Source of the DNA: Aquibium sp. A9E412
Lineage (GTDB): Bacteria; Pseudomonadota; Alphaproteobacteria; Rhizobiales; Rhizobiaceae
Reading direction: 5' to 3'
DNA length: 58,295 nucleotides
Assembly: GCF_030398335.1 (NCBI RefSeq)
Contig: NZ_JAOAOP010000020.1
Span: 1 to 58,295 of the forward strand
Both the position numbers and the translations under genes were made by a program. How positions within the stretch are numbered: the first letter of the stretch is position 1; the number at the start of each line of letters is the position of its first letter. The notes under the pieces were generated by a model. That model was not told the DNA's origin, made no database searches, and saw nothing but the letters and a program-made list of their open reading frames with translations. Shown one piece after another: positions 8,745 through 17,099 of the stretch.

Positions 8745-9401
8745 GTGGCCACCGCCGTGCAGCGCATCGACAGCGAACAGGACCTGGCGGCCGGCCTCGA
8801 CGCGCTGGTCGCCGCCGACGCGCGGCTGGCCGCCATGCGCGCGACGGCCGGTCCGGTGGCGCTGCGCCGCGTCGCGCCGGGCTTTGCCAGCCTGGTCTCG
8901 GTGATCGTCGCGCAGCAGGTCTCGCGCGCCAGCGCGGCGGCGATCCTCGGCCGGCTGAGCGCGGCCTGCGCGCCGCTCGCGCCCGAGACCGTGCGCGCCG
9001 CCGGGCCCGACGGGCTCGGCCGCGCCGGCCTGTCGCGCGGCAAGCAGCGCGCGGTGCTCGCGCTCGCGGCGGCGGTCGCCGACGGCACGCTCGACCTCGA
9101 CGGGCTGACGGCCCGCGAGGCGGGCGCGGCGATCGCCGCGCTGACCGCGCTGCCGGGGGTCGGACCGTGGACAGCCGAGGTCTATCTGCTGACGGCGGCC
9201 GGCCATCCGGACATCTTTCCCGCCGGCGACGTGGCGCTGCGTGCGGCCGCCGCGCACGGGCTGGCGCTCGGCCGCCGTCCGACGGCGCGCGAGCTCGCGG
9301 CAATCGCCGAATCATGGGCGCCGTGGCGCTCGGCGGCGGCGCGGCTTTTATGGGCGCATTACCGCACGATCGCCGGCCGCGAGGCGCTCCTCGCGCCCTA
9401 A
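8745..9401 (+). CDS. DNA-3-methyladenine glycosylase II (AlkA-like, HhH-GPD)
   Basis: Base-excision repair glycosylase removing alkylated purines. The 218-aa reading has the N-terminal VSVIVAQQVSRASA segment, the helix-hairpin-helix LPGVGPWTAE and the catalytic Asp in FPAGDVALR, all in the expected HhH-GPD order. There is no [4Fe-4S] cysteine cluster, which argues against Nth/MutY. The start is uncertain: GTG at 8745, GTG at 8757 and GTG at 8691 are all in frame and none has a strong ribosome site. The stop is immediately followed by repeat copy C. Confidence 0.9.
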   Translation: MATAVQRIDSEQDLAAGLDALVAADARLAAMRATAGPVALRRVAPGFASLVSVIVAQQVSRASAAAILGRLSAACAPLAPETVRAAGPDGLGRAGLSRGKQRAVLALAAAVADGTLDLDGLTAREAGAAIAALTALPGVGPWTAEVYLLTAAGHPDIFPAGDVALRAAAAHGLALGRRPTARELAAIAESWAPWRSAAARLLWAHYRTIAGREALLAP

Positions 9402-9500
9402 CCGTACTGCTTTTCACGGAATCGCAGATCGGCTCGAGCCTGTCGTCTTGACGCGTTTGCCGACGGCGAAGCGGTTTCCACGTCGCCGGGAAACGCTCTA
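9402..9500. repeat. R1 dispersed repeat, copy C (inverted relative to A and B)
   Basis: Reverse complement matches copies A and B: 'gcagatcggctc', 'tcttgacgcgtttgcc', 'gcggtttccacgtcgcc' and terminal 'aaacgctcta'. It fills most of the gap between the glycosylase and the HNH gene and carries no coding potential of its own. Confidence 0.9.
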
Positions 9501-9622
9501 AGTCGGTGAAATGGCCGTCTTTTGCGGCGCGGCAGATGCGCTTTGCCGCTTCACATTGGTGTCATCACCGGCTTACAGTATCCGCATCGTTCGATCCGCC
9601 ACCGCAGAGGAGCGCCGAGAAC

Positions 9623-10180
9623 GTGACGATCGCTGTCTCGCCAGATGGCATGCCCGCCCTGGTGCTGAACGCCGATTACCGCCCGCTCAGCTACTATCCC
9701 TTGTCGCTGTGGTCCTGGCAGGACGCGATCAAGGCGGTGTTCCTCGACCGCGTCAACATCGTGGCCGAATACGAGCACGCGGTCTCCTCGCCATCCTTCT
9801 CCATGAAGCTGCCGAGCGTGGTGAGCCTGAAATCCTATGTCAGGCCGTCGCGCTTTCCCGCCTTCACGCGCTTCAACGTCTTCCTGCGCGACCGCTTCGC
9901 GTGCCAGTATTGCGGCACGCATGAGGACCTGACCTTCGACCACGTGGTGCCGCGGCGCTGCGGCGGCGTCACCTCGTGGGAGAACGTGGTGGCCGCCTGC
10001 TCGTCGTGCAACCTGAAGAAGGGCGGCCAGATGCCGGCCGAGGCGCGCATGTGGCCGCTGCAGAAGCCGTTCCGGCCGTCGGTCCACGAGCTGCACAACA
10101 ACGGCCGGCTGTTCCCGCCGAACTACCTGCACGAAAGCTGGATGGACTATCTCTACTGGGACGTCGAGCTGGTGCCGTAG
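9623..10180 (+). CDS. HNH endonuclease family protein
   Basis: A 185-aa protein with a conserved N-terminal region (PALVLNADYRPLSYYPLSLW) and an HNH zinc-finger nuclease fold: Cys94-x2-Cys97, FDHVVPR with His107, Asn121 in WENVVAAC, and Cys126-x2-Cys129-Asn130. This architecture is the widespread single-copy chromosomal HNH protein of alphaproteobacteria and cyanobacteria rather than a homing or restriction enzyme; its biological role is not settled. I chose the GTG at 9623 because conservation begins there; the upstream 39 in-frame codons are partly the repeat flank. Confidence 0.9.
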   Translation: MTIAVSPDGMPALVLNADYRPLSYYPLSLWSWQDAIKAVFLDRVNIVAEYEHAVSSPSFSMKLPSVVSLKSYVRPSRFPAFTRFNVFLRDRFACQYCGTHEDLTFDHVVPRRCGGVTSWENVVAACSSCNLKKGGQMPAEARMWPLQKPFRPSVHELHNNGRLFPPNYLHESWMDYLYWDVELVP

Positions 10181-10199
10181 CGCCCGATCCAGCCCGCGC

Positions 10200-10724
10200 T
10201 CAGCGGCGGGCGCGGCCGCCGGCCAGCGCGCCGGCCAGCGCGATCGCCGCCAGCGCCAGGCTGGCCAGCACGTTCCAGCCGGCGAAGGACAGGCCGAGGA
10301 AGCGGCCGGCCGCCTCGTCGCAGGACGGCGGCACGAAGCGGTCGAGCGCGTCGAGGATGCCCTGGCCGCCGGTGTCGGCCGGGGCGGCGACGGCGCCGCA
10401 GTCGGTCGGGCCGGCCCACCAGCCCCACTCGACGCCGGAATGGTAGACGCCGAGCCCGAGGCCCCACAGCATCAGCCCGCCGGCGGCGACAAGCAGCAGC
10501 CGGGTCAGCGCACCGGGACCGCCGAAGGCGGCCGAGGCGAGCGCCAGCGCCGCCACCGGCATGCCGACATAGTAGGGCACGCGCTGTTCGAGGCACAGCT
10601 TGCACGGGATGAAGCCGCCGATGTGCTGGAAGCCGAGCGCGGTGCCGACGGTCAGCGCCATGCCGACTAGCACGGCGAGGGCGGCGAGAACCTGCATCTG
10701 TCCGGTGCGGCCGGTCAGGGTCAT
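10200..10724 (-). CDS. dsbB: disulfide bond formation protein B
   Basis: Inner-membrane quinone reductase that reoxidises DsbA-type thiol oxidases. The 174 residues have four hydrophobic helices, the first periplasmic-loop pair Cys41-Lys-Leu-Cys44 followed by EQR, and the second-loop cysteines Cys109 and Cys135. These are the redox pairs required for electron flow to ubiquinone. It follows the YqaA-type gene by 7 bp on the same strand. No dsbA is seen in this window. Confidence 0.94.
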   Translation of the reverse strand: MTLTGRTGQMQVLAALAVLVGMALTVGTALGFQHIGGFIPCKLCLEQRVPYYVGMPVAALALASAAFGGPGALTRLLLVAAGGLMLWGLGLGVYHSGVEWGWWAGPTDCGAVAAPADTGGQGILDALDRFVPPSCDEAAGRFLGLSFAGWNVLASLALAAIALAGALAGGRARR

Positions 10725-10731
10725 GACAACC

Positions 10732-11313
10732 TCAGAAAACGTAGCGGATGGCGACGAAACCGCCGATCAGCAGCACCATGAAAAGGGTGAAAAGAAGGCC
10801 GAGATTGTTCTCGATGAAGTCGCGGATCGGCGGTCCGAAGCGGTACAGCAGGAAGCTGACGAGGAAGAAGCGCAGGCCGCGGCCGATGATCGACACGACG
10901 ACGAAGACGGCGAGGTCGAGGCCGGTGGCGCCGGAGAAGATGGTCAGCACCTTGTAGGGGAACGGCGTGACGGCGGCGAACAGCACGCCCCAGCCGCCCC
11001 AGGTGTTGTACCAGCCGGCGACCTGGTCGAAGGAATCCTGCTTGCCGTAGAAGGCGAGGATCGGCTCGCCCACCGCCTCGTAGAGGAAGGCGCCGATGGC
11101 ATAGCCGAGCAGCGCGCCGAGCACCGAGGCGAGGGTGCACACGACGGCGTAGCGCAGCCATTTCAGCCGTTCGGCCAGCACCATGGGGATGAGCAGCACG
11201 TCGGGCGGGATCGGGAAGAACGAGCTTTCCACGAAGGAGACGGCGGCCAGGCCGCGCTCGGCGTGGCGCGTCGCGGCGAGCGACATGGTCCAGTCGTACA
11301 GTCGGCGAAGCAT
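10732..11313 (-). CDS. YqaA-family (DedA/SNARE-associated) membrane protein
   Basis: A 193-aa integral membrane protein with the VSFVESSFFPIPPDVLLIP N-terminal re-entrant motif and the second amphipathic block AVTPFPYKVLTIFSGATG, both typical of the YqaA branch of the DedA/VTT superfamily. Superfamily members act in lipid scrambling or membrane homeostasis; the role of this branch is unclear. The ATG at 11313 is chosen since the upstream codons run into an arginine-rich stretch and repeat R2. First gene of a two-gene unit with dsbB. Confidence 0.92.
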   Translation of the reverse strand: MLRRLYDWTMSLAATRHAERGLAAVSFVESSFFPIPPDVLLIPMVLAERLKWLRYAVVCTLASVLGALLGYAIGAFLYEAVGEPILAFYGKQDSFDQVAGWYNTWGGWGVLFAAVTPFPYKVLTIFSGATGLDLAVFVVVSIIGRGLRFFLVSFLLYRFGPPIRDFIENNLGLLFTLFMVLLIGGFVAIRYVF

Positions 11314-11396
11314 GCGGCTGGCCCTCGGATGGCGCTCCGTCCAGGACCAGGAGGCCGAAAGGCGTGCCGCGGTCCCCGGACGACGTCTCGATCTAA

Positions 11397-11470
11397 CTCG
11401 TTGATTTTGCCGCATGACTGCGACGCCCGGTGATTCCATCCGGGTGCATCATGCTCTAGCGCATTCGGCG
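11397..11470. repeat. R2 dispersed repeat, copy 2
   Basis: Second copy of the ~70 bp R2 family, with 'gttgattttgccgcatg', 'ctgcgacgcc', a hairpin cccgg-tgattccat-ccggg and a 'gctctagcgc' end. The same order of blocks is seen at 7326-7395. Confidence 0.75.
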
Positions 11471-11537
11471 GGCGAGCGGAATCGCTTTCGCGTCGCATGG
11501 TTGATCGGCGGCCGCGCGGCGGGCCGCCGGCGCGCGG

Positions 11538-11565
11538 TTGACGGCGGCCCGGGCGGCCTTATAGT
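11538..11565 (+). promoter_or_regulatory. promoter of tRNA-Leu
   Basis: TTGACG (11538-11543) and TATAGT (11560-11565) are separated by 16 bp and end 28 bp before the tRNA 5' end. Each hexamer matches the sigma-70 consensus at five of six positions, which is strong for this GC-rich genome. Confidence 0.65.
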
Positions 11566-11593
11566 CCGCAGCCGCCCGGGTCCGCCCGGCGCG

Positions 11594-11678
11594 GCCCCTG
11601 TGGCGGAATTGGTAGACGCGACCGACTCAAAATCGGTTTCCGCAAGGAGTGCCGGTTCGAGTCCGGCCAGGGGCACCA
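11594..11678 (+). tRNA. tRNA-Leu (anticodon CAA)
   Basis: Acceptor arm GCCCCTG pairs with CAGGGGC (11668-11674). The anticodon arm CCGA-CTCAAAA-TCGG places CAA at positions 34-36. A class-II variable arm (tttccgcaaggagt) and the T-arm ccggttcgagtccgg follow. CCA is encoded (11676-11678). The length of 85 nt suits a leucine tRNA. Confidence 0.97.
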
Positions 11679-11696
11679 TCCCGCATTCTTGTCCGC

Positions 11697-11800
11697 TGGA
11701 GCCGTTCTGCTTTTCGGGGGAACGCAGATCGGCTCCAACTTACTGTCTTGCCGCGTTTGCGGACGGCGGACCGGTGTCCACTTCGCCTGGAAATGCTGTC
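11697..11800. repeat. R1 dispersed repeat, copy D (inverted)
   Basis: Same orientation as copy C: 'ggagccgttctgc', 'gcagatcggctcc', 'tgtcttgccgcgtttgc', 'gtgtccacttcgcctgg'. It lies between tRNA-Leu and the end of the MFS gene and is somewhat more diverged than copies A-C. Confidence 0.85.
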
Positions 11801-11817
11801 GCCGCTTCGGGCGGCGC

Positions 11818-13311
11818 TCACGGTCCGGCCGGTGCGCGCCGGCGCGTCGTGCGCAGCCGCACGGCCGCGGCGGCCAGAAGCAGAACGGCCGTCAGCGTGA
11901 TGCCGACGGCGAGGAAGGCGAGATCGTAGGCGTGGCGCGCTTCCGCGACGAGCACGGCGGCGGCGTCGGCGCGCATGGTTTCGGCGGCGAGCAGCGCGCC
12001 GTCGATGCTGCCATGCGCGGCCGGCGGGACGGTGAGGCCGGCCGGCAGGGCCAGCGACAGGCTGTAGACGGCGGTCAGCATGGAGCCCAGAACGGCGATG
12101 CCGAGCGCGCCGCCGAGCTCGTAGGAGACCTCCTCGATGGAGGCGGCCATGCCGGCGCGCTCGCGCGGGGCGTGCAGCATGATGGCGCTCGAGGCCGCGC
12201 TCATGGCCGCGCCGAGGCCGAGGCCGAGCAGCACGAAGCCGGCGACGGCGCCGGCCGTGGCGGCCTCGAAGCTGACGAGATAGAGCGCCAGGCCGAGACC
12301 GGCCAGGGCGAGCCCGCCGGACAGCACGTTGGTCACCCCGAGGCGCGGCAGCGCGAGGCCGGCGAGCGGGCTGGCGACGACGGCAGCCAGCGGCACCGGC
12401 ATGATGAGGATGGCGGCGTCGAGCGGCGACAGGCCGACCACCAGCTGCAGGCGCTGCAGCACGGCCAGCTCGACGCCGACCACGGCCAGCGAGGCGACGA
12501 GGGCGGCGGCCACGCCGGCGGCGAAGCCGGCGTCGCGGAACAGCGAGAAGTCGATCAGCTTGTGCCGCAGCCGGTTCTGCCGCGCCGCGAAGGCGGCGAG
12601 CGCGAGCGCGCCGGCGAGCGCGGCCGCCATGGCGGTCTGCCAGGTGCCCTCGGCGCGCGCCACCTCCTTGATGGCGAAGGCGACGGCGACGAGGCCGACG
12701 AGGAGCTGCAGCGAGCCGACGGCATCCCACGGCCGGTCAGCCCGGCCGGGCCGGTGGTCGATGGCGCGCAGCGCCAGGACGAGGGCGACCAGCACCACCG
12801 GCACGTTGACCAGGAAGACCGATCCCCACCAGAAGAACTCGAGCAGGACGCCGCCGACGACCGGGCCGAGCGCCGCGCCGCCCGAGGCGATGGCCGCCCA
12901 CACGCCGATCGCCAGCGCGCGCTCGCGCTCGTCGTCGAAGGTCAGGCGGATGATCGACAGCGTCGCCGGCATCATCATCGCCGCGCCGACGGCGAGCAGC
13001 ACCCGCGCGCCGATCAGCACCGCCGGCGCCGGCGCGAAGGCGGCGACCAGCGACGCTGTGCCGAACACGGCGAGGCCGCCGACGAACAGCCGCTTGTGGC
13101 CGAAGCGGTCGCCCAGCGTGCCGAAGCCGGGCAAGAGGCCGGCCACCACCAGCGGATAGGCGTTGACGATCCACAGTTTCTCGGCCGCCGAGGCGGCGAG
13201 ATCGTGGGTGAGGCGCGGCAGCGCGGTGTAGAGCACCGTCATGTCGACGGTGATCAGCAGCAGGGCACTGGACAGGATCGCCAGGACGACCCAACGATTG
13301 CGCAGTTTCAT
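11818..13311 (-). CDS. MFS efflux transporter, DHA2 (14-TMS) family
   Basis: Proton-driven multidrug or quaternary-ammonium exporter of the EmrB/QacA/SmvA type; 497 residues with about 14 hydrophobic helices. The N-terminus holds the TM1 motif region LLITVDMTVLYTALP; the cytoplasmic loop motif A reads GTLGDRFGHKRLF, and the TM5 antiporter-like segment PVVGGVLLEFFWW is present. It is divergent from a TetR gene 88 bp away, the standard arrangement for a drug pump and its repressor. The start at 13311 is taken because the reading upstream crosses into the regulator gene. Confidence 0.93.
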   Translation of the reverse strand: MKLRNRWVVLAILSSALLLITVDMTVLYTALPRLTHDLAASAAEKLWIVNAYPLVVAGLLPGFGTLGDRFGHKRLFVGGLAVFGTASLVAAFAPAPAVLIGARVLLAVGAAMMMPATLSIIRLTFDDERERALAIGVWAAIASGGAALGPVVGGVLLEFFWWGSVFLVNVPVVLVALVLALRAIDHRPGRADRPWDAVGSLQLLVGLVAVAFAIKEVARAEGTWQTAMAAALAGALALAAFAARQNRLRHKLIDFSLFRDAGFAAGVAAALVASLAVVGVELAVLQRLQLVVGLSPLDAAILIMPVPLAAVVASPLAGLALPRLGVTNVLSGGLALAGLGLALYLVSFEAATAGAVAGFVLLGLGLGAAMSAASSAIMLHAPRERAGMAASIEEVSYELGGALGIAVLGSMLTAVYSLSLALPAGLTVPPAAHGSIDGALLAAETMRADAAAVLVAEARHAYDLAFLAVGITLTAVLLLAAAAVRLRTTRRRAPAGP

Positions 13312-13392
13312 CGCATCCACCGGAGGCAGGTCATGACCGACAAGCAGGCGCGCGCCGCACCGTTTGCACGACACGGGCGCAGGGTTTAAATA

Positions 13393-13402
13393 CATACGTA
13401 TG
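13393..13402. promoter_or_regulatory. palindromic candidate TetR operator
   Basis: Perfect 10-bp palindrome catacgtatg in an AT-rich patch (tttaaatacatacgtatggaaaataaa) of otherwise GC-rich DNA. It overlaps the ATG of the TetR gene and faces the MFS promoter, so it is well placed for autoregulation and pump control. Inference from position and symmetry only. Confidence 0.5.
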
Positions 13403-13972
13403 GAAAATAAAGACGACCCGCAAGAGCCGCGCCGCCTCGGCCGGCCGCGCACCATCGACCGCGAGCGGCTGCTCGACGCGGCCGAGGAGATCGTCACCCA
13501 GAGCGGCGCGGCGGCGCTGACGATCGATGCCGTGGCGCGCGCCGCCGGCGTCACCAAGGGCGGGGTGCAGTACGCCTTCGGCAGCAAGGAGGCGCTGATC
13601 CAGGCGATGTTCGATCGCTGGGACCAGACCTACGAGGCGATCTTCCGCAGCATGGCCGGGCCCGACGCGACGCCGGCGCAGGCGGTGCGCGCGCATGTCG
13701 AGGGCATCTACGGCTCCGACGACAACGCGCACGCCAAGGCGGCGAGCCTGCTGGCCGCGCTGATCCGCACGCCGGAGCATCTCGCCGCCACGCGCGCCTG
13801 GTATCGCCAGCGCATCGCCGCGCTCGACCTCGACCGGGAGGAGGACCGGCGCGCCCGGCTCGCCTTCCTCGCCGCCGAGGGCGCCTTCATGCTGCGCTTC
13901 TTCGGGCTGATGGAGATCGACGAGGCGGAGTGGCGCGACATCTTCGCGGACATCCGCCGCTTCACCGCCTGA
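13400..13972 (+). CDS. TetR/AcrR-family transcriptional regulator
   Basis: A 190-aa regulator: N-terminal helix-turn-helix DRERLLDAAEEIV...LTIDAVARAAGVTKGGVQYAFGSKEALIQAM (about residues 19-67) and a ligand-binding helical C-terminal domain. Probably a repressor of the divergent DHA2 pump, like SmvR with SmvA. The ATG at 13400 lies within the palindrome and has no close Shine-Dalgarno, suggesting a leaderless or very short-leader mRNA. An in-frame TTG at 13364 is the less likely start. Confidence 0.92.
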   Translation: MENKDDPQEPRRLGRPRTIDRERLLDAAEEIVTQSGAAALTIDAVARAAGVTKGGVQYAFGSKEALIQAMFDRWDQTYEAIFRSMAGPDATPAQAVRAHVEGIYGSDDNAHAKAASLLAALIRTPEHLAATRAWYRQRIAALDLDREEDRRARLAFLAAEGAFMLRFFGLMEIDEAEWRDIFADIRRFTA

Positions 13973-14119
13973 GCGCCCGAGCGTGCCGGCGAGGCGGCCC
14001 GGCGGCAGGATGACCCGCTGCGGCAAACCCGCTATAAGCGGGCCGCGGCCGCGGCGGCTGCCGGCCCGCCGGCGCCCGGTTCGGTCGCGGGATGATCGTC
14101 GGCGGGGAGCGGCAGGGCC

Positions 14120-15766
14120 ATGCTGGAACGGCGCGACAGCTACGCGGCGCTATACCGCGACTTCCGCTGGGACATTCCCGCGCGCTACAACATCGCGCAA
14201 AGCGTGTGCGACCGCTGGGCGGCGGCCGAGCCCGAGCGCGTGGCGCTGATCGACCACCGTGTCGACGGCGCGCCCGACACGCTGTCCTACGGGGCGCTGC
14301 GCAGCCGCTCGGCGCGGCTGGCGCGCGTTCTGGCGGCGGCCGGGGTGCGGCGCGGCGACCGCGTGGCGCTGCTCCTGCCGCAAGGCTTCGAGACGGCGAT
14401 CAGCCATGTCGCGATCTACCGGCTCGGCGCCGTGGCGGTGCCGCTGGCGCTGCTGTTCGGCGTCGAGGCGCTGGAATACAGGCTCGCCACCGCCGGCGCG
14501 CGCGCGGTGGTGACGACCGCGGCCGGGCTGGCCAAGCTGAAGCCGATTCGCGACCGGCTGCCGGCGCTCGAGACGGCGGTCTCGGTGGACGGCGCGGAGG
14601 CCGGCGCGCTCGACTTCCAGGCGGCGGTGGCCGAGGGGCCGGACGACCTGCCGCCGGCCGACACCGGCCCGGACGACCCGGCGCTGATGATCTTCACCTC
14701 CGGCACAACCGGCCCGCCCAAGGGGGCGCTGCACGGCCACCGGGTGCTTCTCGGCCATCTGCCCGGCGTGCAGATGCATCACGACTTCCTGCCGCAGGCG
14801 GGCGACCGGCTGTGGACGCCGGCCGACTGGGCGTGGGCCGGCGGGCTGCTCAACGTGCTTCTTCCCGGCCTGCATCTCGGCGTGCCGGTGGTGGCCGGCC
14901 GGTTCGAGAAGTTCGAGGCCGGCAGCGCGCTGGGGCTGATGGAGAAGACCGGCGTGCGCAACGCCTTCATCCCGCCGACGGCGCTGCGCATGCTCAAGAC
15001 GGTGGAGGGCATCGGCCGGCGCTTCGCGCTCGACCTGCGCAGCGTCGGCTCGGGCGGCGAGGCGCTCGGCCGCGAGACCTTCGAATGGGCGCGCGCCGAG
15101 CTCGGCCTGACGATCAACGAGTTCTACGGCCAGACCGAGTGCAATCTCGTGCTGTCGTCCTGCGCGGCGATCGGGGTGAGCCGCGCCGGGGCGATCGGCC
15201 TGCCGGTGCCGGGCCACCGCGTGGCGGTGATCGACCCGGCGGGGCGGCCGCTGCCGGCCGGCGAGGCGGGGCAGATCGCCGTTGCCAGGCCCGACCCGGT
15301 GATGTTCCTCGAATACTGGAACAACCCGGAGGCGACGCGCGCCAAGTTCGTCGGCGACTGGATGACGACCGGCGACCAGGGCGTGGCCGACGCCGACGGC
15401 TACGTGCACTTCTTCGGCCGCGACGACGACGTCATCACCTCGGCCGGCTACCGCATCGGCCCGGCCGAGGTCGAGGACTGCCTGGTCGGCCACCCGGCCG
15501 TGGCGCTGGCGGCGGCCGTCGGCAAGCCCGATCCGGTGCGCACGGAGATCGTCAAGGCCTATGTCGTGCTGCGCGAGGGGCAGGCGCCGAGCGCCGCGCT
15601 CGCGGAGGAGATCGGCCGCTGGGTGCGCGAGCGGCTGTCGGCGCACGAATACCCGCGCGAGGTCGACTTCGTCGATTCCATGCCGCTGACGACGACGGGC
15701 AAGGTGATCCGCCGCATCTTCCGCGACCGGGCGCGGCGCGAGGCGGAAGGGCGCTCCGGCCCCTGA
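14120..15766 (+). CDS. AMP-dependent acyl-CoA synthetase
   Basis: Adenylate-forming enzyme that makes acyl-AMP and then acyl-CoA; 548 residues. Core motifs in order: P-loop TSGTTGPPKG (193-202), the A5 block EFYGQTECN, the A8 hinge GYRIGPAEVED, and the A10 catalytic lysine Lys528 in TTTGKVIRR. The N-terminal RYNIAQSVCDRWA is typical of the acetyl-CoA-synthetase / medium-chain ACSM branch, so a short- or medium-chain acid is likely; the exact substrate cannot be read. Preceded by 147 bp with no gene but a small hairpin (14028-14042). Confidence 0.93.
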   Translation: MLERRDSYAALYRDFRWDIPARYNIAQSVCDRWAAAEPERVALIDHRVDGAPDTLSYGALRSRSARLARVLAAAGVRRGDRVALLLPQGFETAISHVAIYRLGAVAVPLALLFGVEALEYRLATAGARAVVTTAAGLAKLKPIRDRLPALETAVSVDGAEAGALDFQAAVAEGPDDLPPADTGPDDPALMIFTSGTTGPPKGALHGHRVLLGHLPGVQMHHDFLPQAGDRLWTPADWAWAGGLLNVLLPGLHLGVPVVAGRFEKFEAGSALGLMEKTGVRNAFIPPTALRMLKTVEGIGRRFALDLRSVGSGGEALGRETFEWARAELGLTINEFYGQTECNLVLSSCAAIGVSRAGAIGLPVPGHRVAVIDPAGRPLPAGEAGQIAVARPDPVMFLEYWNNPEATRAKFVGDWMTTGDQGVADADGYVHFFGRDDDVITSAGYRIGPAEVEDCLVGHPAVALAAAVGKPDPVRTEIVKAYVVLREGQAPSAALAEEIGRWVRERLSAHEYPREVDFVDSMPLTTTGKVIRRIFRDRARREAEGRSGP

Positions 15767-15791
15767 GCCGTCGCCGACGGTCAGAAACGCC

Positions 15792-17012
15792 CTATCCGGC
15801 GCGCCCGGCGATCAGCCGGCCGAGCCGGGCGATGCCGGTCTCGATGGCGGCCGGGTCGGCGCAGGAGAAGCTGAGGCGCAGCGTGTCGGCGCCGCCGCCG
15901 TCGGCATGGAAGGCGCGCCCCGGCACGAAGGCGACGCGCGCCTCGGCGACGGCGCGTTCGAGCAGACGCGCGGCGTCGAGACCGGCCGGCAGGGCGAGCC
16001 AGACGAACATGCCGCCCTCCGGCCGCGTCCATTCCACGCCGGCCGGCATGTGGCGGGCGAGGGCGTCGAGCATGGCGTCGCGGCGGGCGCGATAGGCGTC
16101 GCGCAGCGTCGCCACCTGGTCGTCGAACAGCCGCTCGGCGACGTGGTGCATGGCCATCTGGTTGATCGTCGGGGTGTGCAGGTCGGCGGCCTGCTTCATC
16201 AGCACGAGCTGGCGCACCACCGGCTTCGCCGCGCAGATCCAGCCGAGCCGCAGGCCGGGCGACAGCGTCTTGGAAAAGCTGCCGCACTGGATGGTGCGCG
16301 CCGTCTCGAGCGTGCGCCCGCCGGCCAGTTCGAGCGCGAGCAGCGAGGCGACCGGCGCGCCGTCGTAGCGCAGCGCCCGGTAGGCCGTGTCCTCGACCAC
16401 CGCCAGGTCGAGCGTCTCGGCCAGATCGAGCAGGCGCCGGCGCCCCGCCCGGTCGAGCGTGTGGCCGGTCGGGTTGGCGAAGTCGGGCGTCACATAGGCA
16501 AGCTTGGCGCGCCCGCCGGCGGCCGCCGCGGCGGCGCGAAAGCGCTGAGGCGTCGTGTTGCCGCCGTCCGGCGTCAGCGTCTGGTAGGCGGGCTCGTAGG
16601 CGTTGAGCGCCTGCAGCGCGCCGAGATAGGTCGGCCGCGCGACGAGCACGGAACCGCCCGGCGACAGGAACAGCTTGCCGAGATAGTCGAGCGCCTGCTG
16701 CGAGCCCGAGGTGACGAGGATGTTGTCGCGGTCGCAGGCGATGCCGTCGGCGGCGAGCCGCGCGGCGATCCAGTCGCGCAGCGGCGCATGGCCCTCGCTC
16801 GGTGCGTATTGCAGCGCGGCCGCCGCCTGCTGGCCGCAGAGCAGCGCGCCATAGGCCTCGGCGAAGGCCGCGGTGGGAAACAGCGCCGGATCGGGAATGC
16901 CGCCGGCAAACGAGATGATGTCCGGCTGGTCGAGCAGCTTGAGCAGCTCGCGGATCTCGGAGGCGCGCATGCGGCCGGCGCGCGCGGCGAAGAGCTGGGC
17001 GAGGTCCGCCAT
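15792..17012 (-). CDS. PLP-dependent aminotransferase, class I/II
   Basis: Fold-type I aminotransferase of 406 residues. The PLP lysine is Lys248 (SFSKTLSPGLRLGW), with Asn180-Pro181, Asp208 and Tyr211 as cofactor contacts and the N-terminal ISFAGGIPDPALFP block. That N-terminus is shared with 2-aminoadipate aminotransferase (LysN) and the aminotransferase domain of MocR regulators, but no GntR domain is attached here. The substrate is probably an amino acid; which one is open. The start MADLAQLF at 17012 is preferred over an upstream ATG. Confidence 0.92.
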   Translation of the reverse strand: MADLAQLFAARAGRMRASEIRELLKLLDQPDIISFAGGIPDPALFPTAAFAEAYGALLCGQQAAAALQYAPSEGHAPLRDWIAARLAADGIACDRDNILVTSGSQQALDYLGKLFLSPGGSVLVARPTYLGALQALNAYEPAYQTLTPDGGNTTPQRFRAAAAAAGGRAKLAYVTPDFANPTGHTLDRAGRRRLLDLAETLDLAVVEDTAYRALRYDGAPVASLLALELAGGRTLETARTIQCGSFSKTLSPGLRLGWICAAKPVVRQLVLMKQAADLHTPTINQMAMHHVAERLFDDQVATLRDAYRARRDAMLDALARHMPAGVEWTRPEGGMFVWLALPAGLDAARLLERAVAEARVAFVPGRAFHADGGGADTLRLSFSCADPAAIETGIARLGRLIAGRAG

Positions 17013-17099
17013 GGCGTCGATCCCGTTCGTTGCGGGAACGATGCGCGCGGCGATCAATTATGTCAATAATGCTGACGTATTTTTCCGAATCGGTCGCCC

